Source: SB21 sp964535295
GTDB taxonomy: Bacteria > CLD3 > SB21
DNA: 7,923 bases
Direction of reading: 5' to 3'
Assembly (NCBI GenBank): GCA_964535295.1
Contig: CAZHUW010000160.1
Span: 1 to 7,923, forward strand
Within the stretch, counting starts at the first letter, position 1. Every line of letters begins with the position of its first letter. Shown here in pieces: positions 6,077-7,923 of the stretch. The notes beneath the pieces were generated by a model. That model was not told where the DNA came from and ran no database searches. It was given only the letters and a program-made list of their open reading frames with translations. The position numbers and the translations under genes are program-made.

Positions 6077-6880
6077 ATGGAAAAAAGACTGAGCGGACAA
6101 AAAGCGCTTGTGACCGGCGCTAATTCAGGCATCGGCGCGGCCGTGGCACAGCGCCTGGCGGCGGAAGGCGCGGACGTGGTGATCAACTGGCTTTTTAATG
6201 AGGATGCAACCAAAGCCCTTGTGGACAAGATCAACAAAGCCGGCGGAGGGAAAGCGATCGGTCTCAAAGCGGATGTGTCCAACGAAGAACAGGTCGATGC
6301 GATGTTCCAGCAGATGTTCAAGGAATTTGGCACGATCGACATCCTGGTCAATAACGCGGGAATTGAGATCCATAATTTTTTAGAGAATATGACTAAAGCC
6401 GAATGGGATAAAGTGATCGGCGTAAACTTAACGGGAAATTTCCTCTGCTCGCGCGCGGCGGTGCGCCAATTCCTTAAAAACGAGAACCGGCCTCACTCCC
6501 GTTCACGCGGCAAGATCGTGAATATTTCCTCCGTGCATCAGGTGATCATGTGGGCGGGATTTTCATCCTATTGCGCCACTAAAGCCGGCATCAACTTATT
6601 CGCCCAGTCGGTAGCTCAGGAATACGCGGAGAAAAAGATCCGTATCAACAGTGTGGCTCCCGGCGCCATTAAAACTCCGATCAATCAGAATGTCTGGAGC
6701 GACCCCAAAGGCATGGCCGACCTTATGACCAAAATGCCGTACGGGCGCATGGGAGAAGTAGAAGACGTTGCGGCGGCCGTAGCATTCCTGAGTTCGGATG
6801 AAGCGGACTATATCACCGGAACTACTCTCTACGTCGACGGCGGCATGTGCCTCTATCCGGAATTTCGTTTCGGTGGATAA
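6077..6880 (+). CDS. SDR-family oxidoreductase, glucose 1-dehydrogenase-like
   Basis: A classical short-chain dehydrogenase/reductase of 267 residues, cytoplasmic and NAD(P)-dependent. The coenzyme-binding T-G-A-N-S-G-I-G is at 13-20, D66 lies in A-D-V, N-N-A-G is at 92-95, and the catalytic tetrad is N117, S152, Y165 and K169 (Y-C-A-T-K). P-G-A-I-K-T (195-200) and the C-terminal Y-V-D-G-G-M (252-257) are also present. The end of strand 2 (V-V-I-N-W-L) lacks the acidic residue typical of strict NAD enzymes, so NADP or dual use is possible. The overall sequence and the tail L-Y-P-E-F-R-F-G-G resemble bacterial glucose 1-dehydrogenases (SDR), which oxidise beta-D-glucose to gluconolactone. SDR substrates are hard to predict, so the substrate is a guess while the fold and chemistry are secure. 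A strong AAGGAG precedes the start. A membrane-protein gene follows after 28 nt and is probably co-transcribed. Confidence 0.93.
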   Translation: MEKRLSGQKALVTGANSGIGAAVAQRLAAEGADVVINWLFNEDATKALVDKINKAGGGKAIGLKADVSNEEQVDAMFQQMFKEFGTIDILVNNAGIEIHNFLENMTKAEWDKVIGVNLTGNFLCSRAAVRQFLKNENRPHSRSRGKIVNISSVHQVIMWAGFSSYCATKAGINLFAQSVAQEYAEKKIRINSVAPGAIKTPINQNVWSDPKGMADLMTKMPYGRMGEVEDVAAAVAFLSSDEADYITGTTLYVDGGMCLYPEFRFGG

Positions 6881-6908
6881 CATCTAAATCTAACGGTTTG
6901 CGCATCAG

Positions 6909-7526
6909 ATGGCGGACGAACAAAAAAAAGAGACCGACCCGGCTGCGGTAAGAACAGCATCTGAGATTCCTAACGGTTCCACACGGTATGAGGAAGAGGA
7001 GCTCGGCGCCTATCTTCACCTCAAGATAGAAGAAAAACAGCAGCCGGAAATGGATATTGAGAAAGCCATCATTCCGGATTCCGTTCGTAAGCAAAAATTC
7101 TGGAAACGGTTTCACACGCACCGAAAGATATTCGCTTCCCGTACCGCGGAATTTCTCAAAGACAGCCGGAAAATGTTCGTGGTATGGTTGATCATCATCG
7201 GCGTCGTTTTGATCGGCTTGTATTTCAATTGGGACCGCGCGATCGTTGGCGGCACCGTTGTGATATTCGGGATCGTATCCAGTGCGTTTGCGTGGCTGGC
7301 TGCGGGACTTCTCAGCATTATAGGTCTCATCCCGTTCATCGGCCCCCTGTTAGTGACCATCCTGAGTTCCTCACTGCTCTGGATCATCAATGCATTGGGT
7401 TATTTTGTTTCCGTAGTTGCGATCAAAGCCGGGCACGGCAAAACCGTATTGAATTACCGGCTCTTGGTCATCGTATTTCTTACCGGGCTGGTCACGGGTT
7501 ACGTCGTGGCCAAGATCATTAACTGA
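6909..7526 (+). CDS. Hypothetical multi-pass membrane protein with charged N-terminal domain
   Basis: I do not recognise this 205-residue protein. Residues 1-88 are highly charged and contain no hydrophobic segment: an acidic, probably disordered start (E-E-E-E-L at 28-32) followed by a basic stretch (about 60-88, with K-Q-K-F-W-K-R-F-H-T-H-R-K). The rest is hydrophobic, with about four likely transmembrane segments near 89-106, 112-140, 143-171 and 184-203. A G-L-I-P-F-I-G-P-L-L motif (139-148) probably forms a kink or re-entrant turn; similar P-F-x-G-P motifs occur in several small unrelated membrane proteins. The basic stretch before the first segment suggests that the N-terminus stays in the cytoplasm. 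The ATG at 6909 has no Shine-Dalgarno site and lies 28 nt after the SDR stop, so it is probably the second gene of that transcript. The gene is intact and its base composition is like its neighbours. Confidence 0.75.
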   Translation: MADEQKKETDPAAVRTASEIPNGSTRYEEEELGAYLHLKIEEKQQPEMDIEKAIIPDSVRKQKFWKRFHTHRKIFASRTAEFLKDSRKMFVVWLIIIGVVLIGLYFNWDRAIVGGTVVIFGIVSSAFAWLAAGLLSIIGLIPFIGPLLVTILSSSLLWIINALGYFVSVVAIKAGHGKTVLNYRLLVIVFLTGLVTGYVVAKIIN

Positions 7527-7551
7527 AATCCGTTTTTTTAATTGGATTTTT
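7526..7551 (+). terminator. Weak terminator-like hairpin after the membrane-protein gene
   Basis: AAATCC (7526-7531) and GGATTT (7544-7549) form a perfect 6-bp stem around a 12-nt T-rich loop. The stem starts at the last base of the TGA stop and is followed by only two further T residues. It is placed where a terminator for the SDR-membrane protein unit would be expected, but the stem is short and AT-rich, so support is low. Confidence 0.3.
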
Positions 7552-7626
7552 GTGAGCTGAATTTGTACTATGCATTCGCTTCTCAGGATTTTCATTAACA
7601 TTTTTTTGATTAAAGATTCTACTATT

Positions 7627-7631
7627 GGAGG
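7627..7631 (+). promoter_or_regulatory. Ribosome binding site of the HEAT-repeat gene
   Basis: GGAGG is placed 9 nt before the ATG at 7641. It supports this start for the reading frame that runs off the right edge. Confidence 0.8.
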
Positions 7632-7640
7632 TTTCCCTGT

Positions 7641-7923
7641 ATGAGTAAAACGTCTGAAGATCTCATTAAAGATCTTAAACACGGCCGGCTGGAAGTGCGT
7701 GAAGAGGCGGCCTTTGAATTGGGCGGCTTTGACGAACCCGCAGTTGTTGCCGCATTGATCGATGCATTCAAGAACGATCTTGAAGTTGGCGTGCGCAGCG
7801 CATCGGCCGAATCTCTGGGCCGCCTGGGCAAGAAGGAAGCATTCGATATTCTGCTGCAAGGTCTCAAGGCAACAGAATATATGGTTCGCAGTGCCTGCGC
7901 CTATGCGCTCGGAAAATTAGGCG
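7641..7923 (+). CDS. HEAT-repeat protein (partial, runs off the window)
   Basis: An open frame starts at ATG 7641 and has no stop through the end of the window (94 codons seen). The translation begins M-S-K-T-S-E-D-L-I-K-D-L and shows a repeating helical pattern of about 30-32 residues: R-E-E-A-A-F-E-L-G (20-28), V-R-S-A-S-A-E-S-L-G-R-L-G (51-63) and V-R-S-A-C-A-Y-A-L-G-K-L-G (82-94). The V/L-R-x-x-A-A-x-x-L-G pattern is the mark of PBS-lyase-type HEAT repeats. These form a curved scaffold for protein contacts; the founding members attach phycobilins, but most are general binding modules, and no specific role can be stated. There is no signal peptide, so it is probably cytoplasmic. It is separated from the preceding gene by 114 bp. 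Confidence 0.88.
   Translation, partial: MSKTSEDLIKDLKHGRLEVREEAAFELGGFDEPAVVAALIDAFKNDLEVGVRSASAESLGRLGKKEAFDILLQGLKATEYMVRSACAYALGKLG

Noticed and set aside
7371..7859. 162-codon open frame on the minus strand spanning the membrane-protein end and the HEAT gene
   Set aside because: It runs antisense to two better-supported genes and across an intergenic region, with no ribosome binding site and no recognisable features.

Overview
The window looks like chromosomal DNA from a Gram-negative bacterium of the Bacteroidota/Ignavibacteriota/Calditrichota (FCB) type. The pointers are the dnaN-recF-DUF721 cluster, a DUF5686-like outer-membrane barrel protein with a signal peptide and a terminal tyrosine, and moderate base composition. 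Some genes have strong Shine-Dalgarno sites and others have none. The phylum assignment is inference; no rRNA or other decisive marker is present.

Left half, minus strand (about 1-2661): a compact replication and repair operon read right to left. It runs dnaN (sliding clamp), recF (gap-repair ATPase, 6 nt after dnaN), a DUF721/DciA-like small protein (ATGA overlap with recF), and, at the very edge, the first seven codons of a further gene that is probably gyrB. These genes are usually linked to dnaA near oriC. Here no dnaA lies directly upstream of dnaN. Instead there is a 201-bp gap holding a candidate promoter and a hairpin plus T-tract, then a minus-strand SAM-dependent methyltransferase (2863-3615).

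Centre (3616-3815): a 200-bp divergent intergenic region. It carries a perfect 8-bp inverted repeat that resembles dispersed palindromic repeats seen in related genomes, a short palindrome just upstream of the methyltransferase start, and a sigma70-like promoter candidate facing right.

Right half, plus strand (3816-7923): a 698-aa predicted outer-membrane DUF5686-type protein; an SDR oxidoreductase close to glucose 1-dehydrogenases, with a complete catalytic set; a 205-aa membrane protein of unknown function 28 nt behind it, probably in the same transcript; and the start of a HEAT-repeat protein that runs off the right edge.

I found no tRNA, rRNA, CRISPR array, insertion sequence or phage gene, and no gene-free stretch longer than about 200 bp. 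Most of the window is ordinary core genome. I do not see convincing evidence of an undescribed system. The points most worth checking are the unlinked dnaA, the hairpin in the dnaN leader, the REP-like palindrome, the short form of the DUF5686 protein and the orphan membrane protein.
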